Of a DNA stretch of 64,000 nt, positions 43,425-50,981 are shown piece after piece. Numbering within the stretch: the first letter of the stretch is position 1; each line of letters opens with the position of its first letter. The stretch spans positions 1 to 64,000 of the forward strand of contig CALUXX010000001.1 in the NCBI GenBank assembly GCA_944324845.1, read 5' to 3'. Below the pieces are notes generated by a model. The model ran no database searches, was not told where the DNA came from, and worked only from the letters and a program-made list of their open reading frames with translations. A program made the position numbers and the translations under genes. This DNA comes from Candidatus Gastranaerophilales bacterium. GTDB lineage: Bacteria; Cyanobacteriota; Vampirovibrionia; Gastranaerophilales; Gastranaerophilaceae.

Positions 43425-43586
43425 ATGAATGATATAACAGAAATGAAGTTAGAAGGTTTGATGGATGGGATAAATACTGTTGGCGAATTTTTAGATAAAT
43501 ATGCCGGTATTTATCCTTCCTTAAATGAAGTAGAATTCAAAAAACAACTTGACTATTTGGAAGAAGAATTTTTTTGTAATTTATAA
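43425..43586 (+). CDS. Small acidic protein, 53 residues
   Basis: A short frame (MNDITEMKLEGLMDGI...) with an excellent ribosome site, AAAGGAG eight bases before the ATG. It is acidic and helical, ends EEEFFCNL and has no membrane segment. It lies 78 bases after asd and 87 before the heptose nucleotidyltransferase gene, co-directional with both. The strong Shine-Dalgarno and a sensible composition argue that it is translated; no function can be given. Confidence 0.6.
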   Translation: MNDITEMKLEGLMDGINTVGEFLDKYAGIYPSLNEVEFKKQLDYLEEEFFCNL

Positions 43587-43673
43587 ATTCTGATAACTTT
43601 AAAATATTTTAATATTTATGTTTGTTTAAAGAACCTTTTTAATGTATAATTTTTGCATTAGAAAGGTTTATTT

Positions 43674-44147
43674 ATGGGACAGGTTTTAAGAAAAGAAAAT
43701 GTGGCAGAATTTGTTGCTAAGTTGCACAAATCAGGTAAGACAGTTGTTACTACAAACGGGTGTTTTGATATTTTGCATGTCGGTCATGTTAGATATTTGC
43801 AAAAGACAAAGAGTTTTGCCGATTATTTAATCGTTTTGTTAAATTCTGATAAATCTGTAAAATCTATAAAGGGTCCATCTCGTCCGATAAATAATGAAAG
43901 TGATAGAGCAGAAATCTTATGTGCATTGTCTTGTGTTGATTATGTTGTTCTATTTGATGAAGATAGTCCGGGAGCTTTGATTGACGAAATTAAACCTGAT
44001 GTTTATACAAAAGGTGCCGATTATACTATGGAAACCCTGCCTGAAGCTGATATTATGCGAAAAAACAACATTCGTGTTGAATTTATTGAATTTGTTCAGG
44101 GCAAATCTACTACGAATACTATAAATAAAATTAATGAAAATAATTAA
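43674..44147 (+). CDS. D-glycero-beta-D-manno-heptose 1-phosphate adenylyltransferase-type nucleotidyltransferase
   Basis: A 157-residue cytidylyltransferase-fold enzyme matching the second domain of HldE (RfaE2/HldC). Signatures are VVTTNGCFDILHVGHVRYLQ (HxGH at about 31-34), GPSRPINNESDRAEILCAL and KGADYTMETLPEAD. It would activate heptose-1-phosphate with ATP for LPS inner core. The kinase domain (HldE N-terminus) is absent, so the pathway must use separate proteins. GAAAGG precedes the start. Convergent with the HAD gene. Confidence 0.88.
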   Translation: MGQVLRKENVAEFVAKLHKSGKTVVTTNGCFDILHVGHVRYLQKTKSFADYLIVLLNSDKSVKSIKGPSRPINNESDRAEILCALSCVDYVVLFDEDSPGALIDEIKPDVYTKGADYTMETLPEADIMRKNNIRVEFIEFVQGKSTTNTINKINENN

Positions 44148-44158
44148 TTTTATTTTGA

Positions 44159-44857
44159 TTATTTTATAGCGTAGTTGCTTTGTTCAAAAAGTGATAAGTC
44201 AAATTCTTTAAAGCTTTTAATTATTCCGGTTACTGCAGGAATAGATTTATATAATTCAGGACTTTCTTCTGAACATATTGCAATGATTTTACCGATACCT
44301 GCTGCTTTTGCTGAGTCTATACCTGAAATTGCGTCTTCAACAACTATACATTCAGATGGAGAAAGTTCAAGATTTTTTGCTGCAATTTCATAAATATCAG
44401 GGGCCGGTTTTCCAGGAATTATACCGTTTGAATATACAATTTTATCTATATCAAACCATTTGTCCAATTTGAAATGTTCTATATAAAAATCTACATTGTT
44501 TTTATCTGACATTGTTGCGATTGTTCTTGGAATATTGTTATCTTTTAAAAAGTCTAAAAATTCTTCTGCGCCTTCTGCTAAATGGAAATTTTCGGCATCA
44601 TCAAGACACATTTGTCTATATACAGCTTCTTTTTCATCGCCTAATTCTTTTACCATTTGCGGGGTTGGTTGTTTTGAGATGGCATAACTTATAATTTGTT
44701 CATTTGTTCTGCCAAACATATATTTAATCATTTCTTCATCAGTAAACGGCGTTCCTCTTAATTTCTTTGAGTATTCTCTCCACGCTTGTTTGTGTTTTGC
44801 AGAATCCCAATATAAGGTTCCGTTAAAGTCAAAAATTATCCCTTTATATAATGTCAT
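44159..44857 (-). CDS. HAD-superfamily hydrolase (beta-phosphoglucomutase-like)
   Basis: A 232-residue class I cap HAD phosphatase or mutase. Motif I is GIIFDFNGTLYWDS (usually DxDGT; here DFNGT with Asn, which occurs in a minority of members), with a helical cap, motif II TIATMSDKNN, motif III GKPAPDIY (Lys) and motif IV VVEDAISGIDSAKAAG. The substrate is a small phosphorylated sugar or similar and cannot be specified. It starts two bases after the stop of the TPR protein gene, whose 3' end supplies the GGAAAGA ribosome site, so the two form a unit. Confidence 0.85.
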   Translation of the reverse strand: MTLYKGIIFDFNGTLYWDSAKHKQAWREYSKKLRGTPFTDEEMIKYMFGRTNEQIISYAISKQPTPQMVKELGDEKEAVYRQMCLDDAENFHLAEGAEEFLDFLKDNNIPRTIATMSDKNNVDFYIEHFKLDKWFDIDKIVYSNGIIPGKPAPDIYEIAAKNLELSPSECIVVEDAISGIDSAKAAGIGKIIAICSEESPELYKSIPAVTGIIKSFKEFDLSLFEQSNYAIK

Positions 44858-44859
44858 TT

Positions 44860-45477
44860 TTACTGTCTTTCCATTATTTTGTTGTATAAATCATAATATA
44901 CTTTTGCTTGTTTTTCGTTGTTAAGCATTTTGAATGTGTAAGCTAAATTATAATATATTGCAGGCTCATCACCTTTTGCATCAAGTGCTCTAAAAAAGTT
45001 ATATCTTGCATTTCTGTATTGTTTTAACTGCAAATAAGCACAACCCATATTATAATAGCCATATGCAAAGTCATCTTTATATTTTACGGCTTGTTTAAAT
45101 TCTGCAAGTGCCATGTTTGGTTTGTCTTGGGTTAGATATATGTAACCTAAATTATAGTGAGCTTTGTAATATTTCGGATCAACTTCTATTGCTTTTTTAA
45201 ACATATAAACAGCTTCATTAAGTCTGTCTTTATCTTGTAAAATGTTTCCAATTAATAGCCAATCTTCTGCTGTTCTTGTCATTTCACCTTTGCTTTGTAA
45301 AAGTTTTAATGCGCCATCAATGTTGTTTTGTGCATATAAAACTTTTGCCTGTTCAGATGTCGGATCCGTTTCAACTTTTTCTTCTTGTTTTTTCCAAGGA
45401 AGATCTATTGCATTTGAAGGTGTCACTATACTTAGTGATAAAACCAATGTTAGTAATAATAAAAATAACTTTTTCAT
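44860..45477 (-). CDS. Secreted TPR protein
   Basis: 205 residues. A signal peptide (KKLFLLLLTLVLSLSIVTP, cleavage after SNA-I near residue 23) precedes about four TPR units (about 45-195; AVYMFKKAIEVDPKYYKAHY, NLGYIYLTQDKPNMALAEF and so on). Probably a periplasmic scaffold for protein assembly. No Cys follows the signal, so it is not a lipoprotein. It is upstream of and adjacent to the HAD hydrolase. Confidence 0.82.
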   Translation of the reverse strand: MKKLFLLLLTLVLSLSIVTPSNAIDLPWKKQEEKVETDPTSEQAKVLYAQNNIDGALKLLQSKGEMTRTAEDWLLIGNILQDKDRLNEAVYMFKKAIEVDPKYYKAHYNLGYIYLTQDKPNMALAEFKQAVKYKDDFAYGYYNMGCAYLQLKQYRNARYNFFRALDAKGDEPAIYYNLAYTFKMLNNEKQAKVYYDLYNKIMERQ

Positions 45478-45558
45478 ACTCGTAGTATAAAATAAATTAT
45501 AAAAAATTTCCAGTAAGAAAAATTTGACGTTTTTAAAAATGAGGTAATAATGTTTATT

Positions 45559-45620
45559 GATTGATGTCTCTTTTACTGAACTTAGTCCTGCTATTACTCC
45601 TTTTAGCAGGATTTTTTTTT
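45559..45620 (+). ncRNA. Candidate short regulatory RNA
   Basis: TTGACG (45524-45529) with a 17-base spacer to ATAATG (45547-45552) predicts a start near 45559. An intrinsic terminator (8-bp stem 45586-45593 / 45604-45611 plus nine T) ends at 45620. The roughly 60-nt product holds no real open frame and no plus-strand gene precedes the terminator, so the terminator otherwise has no client. Confidence 0.35.
45586..45620 (+). terminator. Intrinsic terminator without an upstream gene
   Basis: TCCTGCTA paired with TAGCAGGA across a 10-base loop, then nine T. Plus-strand orientation, while both flanking genes are on the minus strand or start further away. Confidence 0.75.
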
Positions 45621-45623
45621 ATT

Positions 45624-45654
45624 AAAACGCCTGAACTAAAAATAAGTTCAGGCG
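45624..45654 (-). terminator. Terminator of the minus-strand gene at 45684
   Basis: A perfect 10-bp stem (45628-45637 / 45645-45654, 7-base loop) followed on the minus strand by TTTT. Confidence 0.75.
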
Positions 45655-45683
45655 ATATTTAAGGAATAGAAAAAGAAATTATA

Positions 45684-46466
45684 TTAGGTTGTTACTTTTC
45701 CGGTTAAGAATGAGATTGCTGCAGAAATTCCACCGGCAATTAAGCCTATCATTTTGGCTTTGCCAGATTTGCAAGCTTTGGCTATACCTGCTGCTATACC
45801 ACCAACGGTTGCAGCACCTGCTATTCTGCCTAGGTTATGTTTTGTTTTTTCACCTTTTCCTACAGGTGAGTTTGTTATATGGGAGATATTGTCTTCTGCG
45901 CTATATCTGTCATAAGTTCCAAATGTCAGTGATTGGATAAATCCTTGAGTTGCTGAGCCGTGTCCATATTGACGTAAATCTTGAATTAGGGATACTCCAT
46001 TATTCATTTGTGCATATAAACTATTTGCACGTGCTCTTATAATGTTTTTATCGCCTCCGCTTCCGTATGCGGCTGCTACTGCATTTACATAACGTTCATA
46101 AGCATCTTTTATTTGATCTTGTTCGTTATTTACTATTTTATCTTTTAATGCGACTGCAGCTCCTTTGATAGCTTCTAATGGAGCGTTAATTTGCAAGTCT
46201 GCATTTCTGTTTAAGCGTTGTTGATCTATTGAATATTCTGTTTGGAATTGTTGTTGTTGACGCATATTATTATAAAAATCTTGATTGCTATATCCGCCAA
46301 ATCCTGTACCCATTCCCATCATTGGAGTTGTGAATCCCATTCCAAATACGCTTCCTGTTCCAAACATTGGATATGATCCATAGTTTAAATCCATATCTAC
46401 ATCGTCAAATCCATATTGTCCATACATTCCACCAAAAGGAACGATACCTAAATTGTAATCTGACAT
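45684..46466 (-). CDS. Unrecognised protein: Gly/Met/Tyr-rich N-terminus, helical middle, glycine-zipper C-terminus
   Basis: 260 residues. The first 60 are low-complexity (GMYGQYGF, GMGFTTPMMGMGTGFGGY). A Gln-rich helical middle (75-190) follows, with KDKIVNNEQDQIKDAYERYV. The C-terminal 55 residues are Gly/Ala-rich and hydrophobic (GRIAGAATVGGIAAGIA; GLIAGGISAAISFLTG), like a two-helix membrane hairpin. No signal peptide, no family recognised. Start: GGAGG lies six bases before ATG 46466; the in-frame TTG at 46478 is inside that ribosome site and is rejected. Confidence 0.6.
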   Translation of the reverse strand: MSDYNLGIVPFGGMYGQYGFDDVDMDLNYGSYPMFGTGSVFGMGFTTPMMGMGTGFGGYSNQDFYNNMRQQQQFQTEYSIDQQRLNRNADLQINAPLEAIKGAAVALKDKIVNNEQDQIKDAYERYVNAVAAAYGSGGDKNIIRARANSLYAQMNNGVSLIQDLRQYGHGSATQGFIQSLTFGTYDRYSAEDNISHITNSPVGKGEKTKHNLGRIAGAATVGGIAAGIAKACKSGKAKMIGLIAGGISAAISFLTGKVTT

Positions 46467-46538
46467 TCTAACCTCCAAATATTAAATTTTCTAACCTACC
46501 TTATCTATATAAAAAATTTTTGATTATCCGGATTGCGT

Positions 46539-46552
46539 ATAGTATATACTAT
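46539..46552. promoter_or_regulatory. 14-bp palindrome in a divergent intergenic region
   Basis: ATAGTATATACTAT is a perfect dyad between the divergent genes at 46466 (-) and 46636 (+). It could be an operator, but chance is not negligible in such AT-rich DNA. Confidence 0.25.
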
Positions 46553-46635
46553 GTGAAGATTTTGTTACATTATTCGGTTGATGTTATTATTATCAATTCA
46601 GTTTATTATTATTGTGTATAAATTTGGTACCTATT

Positions 46636-47802
46636 ATGAAGAAAGTTTTATCAGCTTTATTTTCATTATTTGTAATTGCTGCGATTGGTGTGCTTGCATA
46701 CTTCAACCAACAATTTGTTTTGCATCAAGTTGATAAACTTAAGGGGATGTATTTCGTTGAAAAAGGTGATCAGGCTTATAAAGAATCTAAAATGAATGAG
46801 GCTATCAGGTTTTACAGTAAAGGATTATCATTATTCCCTGAACATTATAGCGCTTGGTATAATTTGGGTAATATTTATGTTGTTTATGAAGATTACCAAT
46901 CAGCAATGTATGCTTATTCTCAGGCGTTTAAATATAATCCTAGGCTTATGATTGCCAGAATTAATTATGGTATTGTGGCTTCAGAAAAAATGGGTAATTT
47001 TGATAGCGCTATTGAACAGTATGATAATGTTATAAATACAGAGAGAAAGTTAATAACAATTCCTTATGTTTATGATAACAAGATAAGTTCTAAAGAAAAT
47101 AAGGCTATCGCATATTACAATAAGGGTGTTACATACAAAATGAAGGCTTTATATACAGATGATAAAGTTCTTAAGCGTATTTACATTAGTAAGGCTATTA
47201 ATGCCTATGAAAATGCGGTAAAAATTGATAATAACAATTATGATGCCTTGTTCAATCTTGCATTAGCTTATCATTCATACGGAGATTATCGCAGGGCGGG
47301 TAAATGCTATTGTAAAGCCATCAATCTTGAACCGATGAATTATGAAACTCATTATAATTTAGCTGTATTGCTTAAAAGACTTGGGCATTATGATGATGCC
47401 TATGAAGAAATAGATAAAGCTATTACCTTATTGACTGCATTAGATGGAAATTCAAGCGTTCAGGAATACATGGCAGTTGTTATGAATGATATAACAAGAA
47501 GCGTTTATCAAGATAATGAACGCAGAAAATATATGCAAAACCTTTTGGAAAAAGAAAAACAAAATCTTGCTAAAAAAGACAAAAAGTCCAAAGAAAAGTG
47601 GGAAAAAGAAAAGAAAAAGAAACAAAAGCATAAAAAAGATACCCAAGATGATTTTGTCTTTTCTCCGGGTGTCAAAATTATTGATGGTAAAGTCGTAGAA
47701 CCTGAAGAGATGGATGATGCTATGGTTGAAACTTTTGGAAAATGTCCTTCTATCAGATTTTTTGATCCTTCCCAAAAAGAGTTTGAACAAAGTTATGAAT
47801 AG
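46636..47802 (+). CDS. Membrane-anchored TPR protein
   Basis: 388 residues. One N-terminal membrane segment (about 5-24; LSALFSLFVIAAIGVLAYF) probably remains uncleaved. Six or more TPR units follow (about 35-270; EAIRFYSKGLSLFPEHYSAW, NAYENAVKIDNNNYDALF). A strongly basic Lys-rich coil (about 300-345) and an acidic tail (VVEPEEMDDAM) complete it. Likely an inner-membrane scaffold facing the periplasm or cytoplasm. Start: ATG 46636 begins a normal anchor (MKKVLSALF). The longer TTG start (46612) adds eight residues with no better ribosome site, and the site is weak in both cases. Confidence 0.8.
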   Translation: MKKVLSALFSLFVIAAIGVLAYFNQQFVLHQVDKLKGMYFVEKGDQAYKESKMNEAIRFYSKGLSLFPEHYSAWYNLGNIYVVYEDYQSAMYAYSQAFKYNPRLMIARINYGIVASEKMGNFDSAIEQYDNVINTERKLITIPYVYDNKISSKENKAIAYYNKGVTYKMKALYTDDKVLKRIYISKAINAYENAVKIDNNNYDALFNLALAYHSYGDYRRAGKCYCKAINLEPMNYETHYNLAVLLKRLGHYDDAYEEIDKAITLLTALDGNSSVQEYMAVVMNDITRSVYQDNERRKYMQNLLEKEKQNLAKKDKKSKEKWEKEKKKKQKHKKDTQDDFVFSPGVKIIDGKVVEPEEMDDAMVETFGKCPSIRFFDPSQKEFEQSYE

Positions 47803-47811
47803 AGTTTTAAT

Positions 47812-48261
47812 TTATCTTTGAGCTTCAAGTTCTTGGCGTATTGCTTCTACAGTTACGTGTTCGATAGGTGAATTGTCATCTTTTTTTAGGACACAGTGTT
47901 TTATTCCTGATTGAACTATAAAACGTTTGCATAATATGCAAATAAAATTGTGTCCCCATATGTATATTGTAGCATCTTTACATCTGTCTTGACCTGCTTG
48001 TATAATAGCGTTTTGTTCTGCGTGAATTGAACGGCAGGTTTCATATTTCGTACCTGATGCAATATTGTTTTTTATTCTGTAACATTCACCACGTTCTAAG
48101 CAAGATTCTACTTTCGATGGTGTGCCATTATAGCCTGTTGCTTTTATCTTTTTATCTTCTCCGACTATTACAGCTCCAACTTGTGCTCTGATGCAATTTG
48201 AGCGGCTTGCACATGTTTTTGCAAGGTCTAAAAAATATTCATCCCACGATTTTACGCCCAT
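47812..48261 (-). CDS. dCMP/cytidine deaminase-family protein (ComEB-like)
   Basis: A 149-residue zinc deaminase of the dCMP deaminase type (dCMP to dUMP, dTTP supply). Zinc and catalytic motifs: HAEQNAI (His and Glu) and CILC in NFICILCKRF (the usual Pro before the first Cys is replaced). The N-terminal CASRSNCIRAQVGAVIV and GYNGTPSK are typical of ComEB/dCMP deaminases. AAGGA precedes the start. It lies 16 bases after the AICARFT-like gene, which suggests a nucleotide-metabolism pair. Confidence 0.88.
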   Translation of the reverse strand: MGVKSWDEYFLDLAKTCASRSNCIRAQVGAVIVGEDKKIKATGYNGTPSKVESCLERGECYRIKNNIASGTKYETCRSIHAEQNAIIQAGQDRCKDATIYIWGHNFICILCKRFIVQSGIKHCVLKKDDNSPIEHVTVEAIRQELEAQR

Positions 48262-48277
48262 TTTTTGTTAATCCTTT

Positions 48278-49219
48278 TTATTTCCAGTATCTGTAATTTC
48301 TTATTCCTGTATGTATTATAGAAATATTATATTTGTCAGCAAGTGATATAGTCTTTTTTGAATCAGGACTGTCGCCGGCTTCAATTATAAGTCCTATTCT
48401 GCCTTGAATTGCTGCATTTATTACTTCTGTTTGCTCAATTACTCCATCTATAGCCAAGACTGCTTCTTTTGAATTTTCACAAGCTATATCCATTGCACTT
48501 TCTACCGCATCTGCAAGGTTTCCTGCTGATTGTACTATTGCTTTTGTTGCTAAATCTTTTACTACTATCGCAGATTGACTGTTTGTGTATTTTGCAATTT
48601 TCCACGCAAATATTGCATCTTCGGCTTGTTGTTGGGTAGGTTTTATTTTCCCTGCAACTTTGAATGATGATTTTGTTAATTTGCTTGTGTTTTGCTCTTG
48701 TACTAAATATCCAAAAGGAGTAACTTTTATATCTTTTGCGTTAAAACCTAAAAGTTCTTGTAGCGGACTTTTTATTTTTATTACGTTTATTTGTGTGTGT
48801 TTTTGTAAGTATTCAAGTGCTTCTTTTGAATAACTTGTTGCGATAAGGTTGCGAATTTTCATTGCATTTAGTTGCATTGAAAGTTCTATTGTAACTTCTT
48901 TGCTGAAACCAAGTGTTCCTCCTGTTATTGATAATGGATCACTTTCTATGATTTTTTCGAAGGCTGTTTCTACTGAACTTCCCAGTGCTGCTGCACATAA
49001 TCTTGATTCTTTTGCCAAAGCTGATGCGTTTACATCAAAAAATTCCGCAAGAACTTCAACTGTCTTTGTTAAATCAAGATAATCAATGTATGTTATATTA
49101 TCTTCATCACTTAATATTTCGTATTCCAGTCCGTCTGAAATTTCTGAAAGTACCGCTATTTGATGAATGTTTTCACCATTAGGTAAATTCTTAAATTCGT
49201 TTATTTCTATACTTTCCAT
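48278..49219 (-). CDS. Divergent AICAR-transformylase (PurH C-terminal)-like protein
   Basis: 313 residues similar in layout to the AICARFT domain of PurH (PF01808) but without the N-terminal IMP cyclohydrolase domain. Matching landmarks: SDPLSITGGTLGFSKEV (PurH DPVSAFGGIVAFNREVD), EDAIFAWKIAKYTNSQSAIV (DLxFAWxVxKxVKSNAIV), VIEQTEVINAAIQGRIGLII and the closing ISIIHTGIRNYRY (GxxMxFTGxRHFxH). The catalytic KHANPCG line is not conserved; the corresponding place reads ESRLCAAALG. Activity on AICAR is therefore doubtful, and the protein may be a pseudo-enzyme or have a new substrate. Start: AGGAG six bases before ATG 49219. Confidence 0.7.
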   Translation of the reverse strand: MESIEINEFKNLPNGENIHQIAVLSEISDGLEYEILSDEDNITYIDYLDLTKTVEVLAEFFDVNASALAKESRLCAAALGSSVETAFEKIIESDPLSITGGTLGFSKEVTIELSMQLNAMKIRNLIATSYSKEALEYLQKHTQINVIKIKSPLQELLGFNAKDIKVTPFGYLVQEQNTSKLTKSSFKVAGKIKPTQQQAEDAIFAWKIAKYTNSQSAIVVKDLATKAIVQSAGNLADAVESAMDIACENSKEAVLAIDGVIEQTEVINAAIQGRIGLIIEAGDSPDSKKTISLADKYNISIIHTGIRNYRYWK

Positions 49220-49312
49220 AATGTCTCCTGTCACGGTTGATATTATCACGAAGAAATATCCCTATCAAGTTAATAATTTTTAAACTATTTGGTCGATATT
49301 ATCAATTTTTTC

Positions 49313-49341
49313 TTGATAATTTCGCATGTTTTTAATATAAT
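49313..49341 (+). promoter_or_regulatory. Promoter of the gene at 49371
   Basis: TTGATA (49313-49318), 17-base spacer, perfect TATAAT (49336-49341). Leader about 23 bases, containing the AGAGGA ribosome site. Confidence 0.7.
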
Positions 49342-49370
49342 TTAGATGATTTAATTACTAAGAGGAAAAG

Positions 49371-50129
49371 ATGGCGATAGAGAATATGAATGACGGAGTT
49401 GGAAAAAAGATAGTTGAAGCATTAAAAATGCAAAGTGCCGGCGCTCCTAATGGAGAAGTTGTTATAAGCGAAGAACCTCAAGAAGAAAAAGATAATGAAC
49501 AAGTTTATGATGATTTTGCAGATGTTCAAACTGATGATTCTGTAGGTCTTGAAAATAATGAATCTGTTCAAGTTGATCAGTTTGCTCAACAACCTTCAGC
49601 ACTTTATAATGCTCAATTTGATGAACCTAATTTGTCATCAGATAGTTTTATTCCAAATTTGCAAAGTTCAATTCAGCCATCAGAAAGACAAATGCAAATA
49701 AAATCTCAATTACAATTCCAAGCTGCGACTCAAGGTGCAGCTCCGCAGTCTTTTATTGATAGCGCATTTAATCAAAGTATTGTACAGGCCCTTGGTGCCG
49801 GTTATTCACAGGCTCAAGATGATTTTGAATACCCTGCTAATGTTGCGGTTTTAAAACAATTAATTGCTAAGTTACCTTCAGGTGTGCCTAAGCAAACAGG
49901 TGCTTTGATTATTAAACAAACTATGGAAGCTCTTGGTATTTCTATGGGTAGTGTTTTGCAAGAAGCTAAACAGGTTCAGGTTGCTCTTGCTAATAATTCT
50001 AAAGAATGCCAAGCCAGTATTGTTGAATACCGCAAACAGATTGGTATTTTAGAAGCTAAAGCTCAAAGTTATCAGCATCAGGCTGCTATTATGAATGAGA
50101 TTATTAATTTATTTATCCAAACTCGTTAA
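49371..50129 (+). CDS. Unrecognised Gln-rich protein, disordered N-terminus and helical C-terminus
   Basis: 252 residues. Residues 1-110 are acidic and Gln/Ser-rich (disordered). Residues 135-250 are helical (PANVAVLKQLIAKLPSGVPK, GALIIKQTMEALGISMGSVL) and end in a coiled coil (VEYRKQIGILEAKAQ). The final part has the look of a polymer- or membrane-associated oligomerising protein, but no family is recognised and there is no signal peptide. AGAGGAAAAG precedes the ATG, and a good promoter lies at 49313. Convergent with the next gene (six bases between stops). Confidence 0.65.
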   Translation: MAIENMNDGVGKKIVEALKMQSAGAPNGEVVISEEPQEEKDNEQVYDDFADVQTDDSVGLENNESVQVDQFAQQPSALYNAQFDEPNLSSDSFIPNLQSSIQPSERQMQIKSQLQFQAATQGAAPQSFIDSAFNQSIVQALGAGYSQAQDDFEYPANVAVLKQLIAKLPSGVPKQTGALIIKQTMEALGISMGSVLQEAKQVQVALANNSKECQASIVEYRKQIGILEAKAQSYQHQAAIMNEIINLFIQTR

Positions 50130-50135
50130 TGGTTA

Positions 50136-50468
50136 TTATGCTGCTTTATAACTAAATAATTCTTGGACATTGTTGTTTATCATTTCGTCACAAGATTTTA
50201 TTTCAGCATCGTATTCCGAAATTTGTGTTTCTATCATTTGCTTTTGCTGTTTTAATTTTGTTTCAAGTGAATTGAGTTTGTATTGCCTTTCTTGCAATTT
50301 TTTAGCAATAAGCGTTTCTGATTGGTAATCTGTACCAACTTGAAGCAGGTTATTAGCAGAGTTTTGTGCTGCTGCGATTGCTGCTGTGATTAGTTGTAAT
50401 TTCCAGGCAGCATTTGACTTTTGCAGCGTCAAAAATCTTTTTCTGATTATACCTATTAGTAAACCCAT
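50136..50468 (-). CDS. Small coiled-coil protein, unrecognised
   Basis: 110 residues. An N-terminal basic segment (GIIRKRFLTLQKSN) and an Ala-rich helix (LITAAIAAAQNSANNLL) lead into a coiled coil (about 52-98; LQERQYKLNSLETKLKQQ). No signal peptide. AAGG lies eight bases before the ATG. It starts ten bases after the end of the 90-residue gene upstream, so the two are probably co-transcribed. It shares the coiled-coil style of the C-terminus of the 351-residue protein in this cluster. Confidence 0.6.
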   Translation of the reverse strand: MGLLIGIIRKRFLTLQKSNAAWKLQLITAAIAAAQNSANNLLQVGTDYQSETLIAKKLQERQYKLNSLETKLKQQKQMIETQISEYDAEIKSCDEMINNNVQELFSYKAA

Positions 50469-50478
50469 GTTTCGCCTT

Positions 50479-50751
50479 CTATCTTTTTTGGTCTAGATTT
50501 GTACCTTGTAAGAAACTGTGTTGGCTGTTTTCTGCTATCAGCTGTTCCATTTTGTTTAGCTGATGTCTGTGATAATTTAGTCGGTATTGGGCCATTTTTA
50601 GTTTCTTCTTTATCGTCAGAAAATCTTTGATTCCTTCTACTATTGAATTCCAAAATGATTGTATTGGGTTTGTTCGAATTATGTAATTCTTAGCATACAT
50701 TAAGAAATCTAAGATTCTTCGGATATATAGCTCTAGAGTTTCTCGAAACAT
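50479..50751 (-). CDS. Small basic helical protein, unrecognised
   Basis: 90 residues, basic and helical (LELYIRRILDFLMYAKNYII; LTIKKKLKMAQYRLNYHRHQ). AAGGA lies seven bases before the ATG. It is favoured over an overlapping minus-strand frame at 50456-50653 because it has the ribosome site and joins in close spacing to the next gene. No family recognised. Confidence 0.5.
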   Translation of the reverse strand: MFRETLELYIRRILDFLMYAKNYIIRTNPIQSFWNSIVEGIKDFLTIKKKLKMAQYRLNYHRHQLNKMEQLIAENSQHSFLQGTNLDQKR

Positions 50752-50930
50752 TTTTATTCCTTACACTTTAGACCTACATGTATTTAAAAACATTATTTGC
50801 TTAAGTATTGATATTTTTTGCTTAAGACTGTAACATTTCTTTACATGGGTCGTTCTATCTTCTTTCTATAATACGGTTAAAATTTTTGTTTCTTTAATTT
50901 TTTTAATAAAAATACACAATAAATATGACA

Positions 50931-50960
50931 AATGACCGATACTTTATAGTATCGGTCATT
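50931..50960 (-). terminator. Terminator-like hairpin after the minus-strand pair
   Basis: A perfect 13-bp stem (50931-50943 / 50948-50960, TTAT loop) 21 bases past the stop of the gene at 50982. The T-run is interrupted. Confidence 0.65.
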
Positions 50961-50981
50961 GCTTCTTTCTCGGGGTTCTTA

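Noticed and set aside
47452..47790. 112-codon Phe/Leu-rich minus-strand frame that looks like membrane helices.
   Set aside because: It is the complement of the Lys-rich (AAA/AAG) tail of the TPR protein on the plus strand.
50456..50653. Overlapping 65-codon minus-strand frame.
   Set aside because: No ribosome site and a less convincing composition than the 90-residue frame at 50479-50751, which is tightly spaced with the next gene.
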